The notes under the pieces: generated by a model
What the model was told of the DNA's origin: nothing
The model's input: only the letters and a program-made list of their open reading frames with translations
Database searches by the model: none
Shown here: positions 61,651-64,000 of the stretch, piece by piece
How the letters are laid out: every line of letters starts with the position of its first letter
How positions within the stretch are numbered: the stretch's first letter is position 1
Source of the DNA: Holacanthus passer
Lineage: Eukaryota > Chordata > Actinopteri > Pomacanthidae
Direction of reading: 5' to 3'
Length of the DNA stretch: 64,000 bases
Assembly (NCBI GenBank): GCA_025331565.1
Contig: JAFREQ010000043.1
Span: forward strand, 558,001-622,000
Translations under genes and position numbers: made by a program

Positions 61651-62588
61651 TCAACTATAGAGAGAATCCATTTTTTAAGAATATATATTATATATTTGTA
61701 TGTGTTTTGTCTGTTTTACCTCTCATCACAAATTGTATTTTTTTCCATTTGTAAATTATGTTCAATCTTTTGTTAGTCTGGATAAGATCTAGTAGCTCTA
61801 GAATGTGCTGAATTGTCAGTCAAGGTTTTGTTTGTTGTTTTTTTTCTGAATCTATCTGAGGGATCTCAGATAATACAGCATGATATTTAAGGGGTCATAA
61901 ATTCCATTTGAAGAGGTTTCTCTTGTCTATAATGCAAGGAAAGTCAAAGTTAGTTCTCTAAGAAGAAACTAATCATGTCCAGGAAGCTAATGTTGACCAG
62001 CAAGTAGAGCCATGAATGCTGCAAGAGCTGTTGTATTACGAAGCCCTGTATAAAGGTCAGCCACCTTTTCAAAGCCAATGTATTTATTGCAGCCATTTTA
62101 CTTGGGCAGTGAATGTAGCTGACTGAGTCCACAGACATTAACATGAGGGAAGCAAGGTCGGAGAACTGAACTACACAACCATGCAAGGGATTTAAAAAAA
62201 AAAAAAAAAAAAAGACATGCTGAAATAGTAACGTTGTCAATATTCATTTATAAAGAGGACGATGTATGAGGATATGTACAGGCAGTCAACATGCATATTC
62301 ACAAACAGTCATTACGTGCATGCATCGGCAGACGCTCTCCTCCTTGTTATACCTGCACGTAGCAAAGAGGCCGAGCTTGGATAATCACATTGTGTAATCA
62401 CCAGTGCAGATCTGCAGCTGGCACAGATTAACAGTTCAGAAAACTGAGAGATTGTCTTTTATGCTAAAAGTTGAGAGATCAGTGTAAATGATGTAAAAGT
62501 TGTTTTGTTTGTTTTTTTTCCTTTTTCTTTTGTCCAACGTGGCGTGTGGTCAAGCACTTTTTTTTTTTGTCATTTTGATTTCTGGTCC

Positions 62589-62647
62589 TGTGTGTGCGTG
62601 TGTGTGTGCGTGTTTGTGCGTGCGTGCGTGCGTGTGTGTGTGTGCGC
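62589..62647. repeat. (GT)n/(GCGT)n microsatellite
   Basis: About 58 bp of alternating GT and GC dinucleotides in the GRB2 3' UTR, a purine-pyrimidine alternation of the kind that can adopt Z-DNA. Confidence 0.9.
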
Positions 62648-63003
62648 TTTGTGTTTACCGTGTTTGTGTTATTGGTTCGTGTTTTCTTGTTCTCTCTGGA
62701 TAGTGCCTTTCTCTCTGGTGTTTCAGTGTCTCCGACCTGCTACTTTGAGCCCCCTCCCTTTACGGGGCCTGCCAGTCCTGCAGTGAGAAACAGTGTATAT
62801 AATCCAACCTGTCCCATCCAACAATGCCCCTCCCTCCGCCGCCTCCTCCTCTTCCTCCCCGTCCTACATCAACCCACCTTCACCTTTATCCTCACCAACA
62901 TGGAACTCTTCTTATTTAAGTGTCTCTCGCCTTGTCTTACCTAATGATACTGTTTTGTTTTTGCTCTTTTTTTATTTGCATTTGTTTTTTTGTTTTTTCA
63001 ATT

Positions 63004-63009
63004 AATAAA
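63004..63009 (+). terminator. grb2: Likely distal GRB2 poly(A) signal
   Basis: The sequence TTAATAAAATGCAATTATTA has an AATAAA core and is followed within 30 bp by a 19-T run (63035-63053), a usual downstream element. No gene is seen between here and the window end. Confidence 0.55.
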
Positions 63010-63199
63010 ATGCAATTATTAAAAAATGAGAATCTTTTTTTTTTTTTTTTTTTGTCGTGTATGTTTTAGAAGAGACCGGAATCACTTGCTCTTGTTTATC
63101 AGGGGCAGACTCTCGCAGTATTCAGTCGATGCTAAAATGGTTCTTCGTGTGACTTCTTTTTAACTTCTCTTTTCTTAGTGTGTGTCTATTTTAGGTTTT

Positions 63200-63270
63200 A
63201 TTTAAAGAAACAGTTTGACATCTTGGGAATACACTTATTTACTTTTTTGCCAAGAGTTGGATGAGGTTTA
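63200..63270 (+). repeat. Interspersed repeat family B, uninverted 5' fragment
   Basis: It begins 'tttaaagaaacagtttgaca', continues 'tcttgggaatacacttattt', 'gccaagagttggatgagg'. This is the arrangement block X then block Y. It serves as the local reference for the flipped copy at 49240 and the fold-back copy at 26921. Confidence 0.6.
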
Positions 63271-63295
63271 TTATTGAAGTATCTTAACATGAAAC

Positions 63296-63668
63296 GATCT
63301 CTCTCCATCTTTGCTGGTGAACGACTGAGTCTTTCCAGGATGAACCTTTCATACCCAATCATGATACTCTCACCTGTTACCAATGAACCTGTTTACCTGT
63401 GGAATGATCCAAACAGGTGCTTTTGGATCAGTCCACAACTTTCACAGTCTTTTGTTGCTCCTGTCCAACTTGTTTGAAACATGTTGCTGCCATCAAATTC
63501 AGAATAAGCAGATATTTACAAAAATCAGTGAAGTTGATGAGGTCAAATATTCACTATATTGTCTTTGTTCTGTTTTCAGTTGAGTAGATGTCAAAAGGGA
63601 TGAGCAATTTATCACATTCTGTTTTATTTTTATGTCTTACACAACTTCTTGGGAATCGGGGTTGTATG
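63296..63668. mobile_element. Non-autonomous terminal-inverted-repeat element, copy 2
   Basis: It shares 'gactgagtctttccaggatg', 'cctttcatacccaatcatga', 'tattgtctttgttctgtttt' and the right end 'cttgggaatcggggttgta' with copy 1 at 45998-46364. It keeps a middle section of about 150 bp that copy 1 lacks (including 'aatgaacctgtttacctgtg' and 'tgttgctgccatcaaattca'). Its left terminus is missing, where family B sequence now abuts. Confidence 0.7.
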
Positions 63669-64000
63669 TGTGTATAGTCTGCTAACACTAACCATGAGCT
63701 GCTTGTTATAGCAGCAAACCCTCTGCTTGACGACATGGCTGCCTTTTATTGCTCATGAATTCAACTTTTCATTTGTAATAGGATGCATGGTATTTCCTCT
63801 TTCAAATAGTCTAGCTTTAACATTACTGTTGACCTTCCAGGCAGCCGGTGGCTCCTCCAAATGTCGGTGCAGTATGAGAGTCAGCTTGCAGACTTGGAAC
63901 TTGCTCGTGATGACTAATCTATCACAGTGACTATCAGCCAGGCTTTGATAATTTTTTTTTGGCAGAACTGTTGCTTGTTAACAGTTGAAAGCGCAGATTG

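Larger units (their letters stand above)
60934..63025 (+). other. grb2: GRB2 3' UTR
   Basis: About 2.1 kb of non-coding sequence runs from the stop to a terminal AATAAA. It includes a (CAA/CAC/CAT)n tract just past the stop, a 13-C run (61034-61046), a 20-A run (62194-62213) and a (GT/GC)n tract (62589-62647). An earlier AATAAA at 61645-61650 could give a shorter transcript. Confidence 0.65.
63026..64000. other. DNA downstream of GRB2
   Basis: It contains a family B copy (about 63200-63270) directly joined to a copy of the terminal-inverted-repeat element (about 63296-63668). The last 330 bp show nothing recognisable. Confidence 0.7.

Overview
The window is vertebrate nuclear DNA and most likely comes from a teleost fish, probably a spiny-rayed (percomorph) one. 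It holds split genes with GT/AG introns, long AT-rich introns, microsatellites and several decayed interspersed repeats, including a Tc1-like transposon and a hAT-type BED finger. No database search was possible. Gene names rest on recognising translated exons, and the lineage rests on gene and repeat character.

Three protein-coding genes are supported. (1) Positions 4212-22091, plus strand: the 3' nine coding exons of USP43, a ubiquitin-specific protease. They carry the catalytic His box but not the Cys box, which must lie 5' of the window. (2) Positions 30450-31805, minus strand: a complete two-exon melanin-concentrating-hormone receptor 1 (MCHR1-type, class A GPCR, 365 codons). (3) Positions 35323-60933, plus strand: a complete GRB2 adaptor (SH3-SH2-SH3, 217 codons in five coding exons). 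A non-coding first exon and CpG-rich promoter lie near 33.3-33.9 kb, and a long 3' UTR runs to about 63.0 kb.

Layout: 1-4211 is USP43 intron; 4212-22091 is USP43 exons and introns; 22092 to about 24200 is USP43 3' UTR and downstream; about 24200-30449 is the intergenic gap between the convergent USP43 and MCHR1 genes; 30450-31805 is MCHR1; 31806 to about 33280 is the divergent MCHR1/GRB2 intergenic region; about 33280-63025 is GRB2, whose intron 2 alone is 18.8 kb; 63026-64000 is downstream DNA with repeats.

The three genes do not form an operon or an obvious joint pathway. USP43 removes ubiquitin, MCHR1 is a neuropeptide receptor, and GRB2 couples phosphotyrosine receptors to SOS/Ras. The non-genic interest lies in the repeats. 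There are four copies of one interspersed family, a second family showing local inversion and fold-back, a pair of related terminal-inverted-repeat elements, a 504-bp Tc1-like deletion derivative, an intact BED-finger ORF antisense in a GRB2 intron, and a roughly 290-bp GC-rich insert bounded by a 12-bp direct repeat. I found no evidence of a wholly new biological system.
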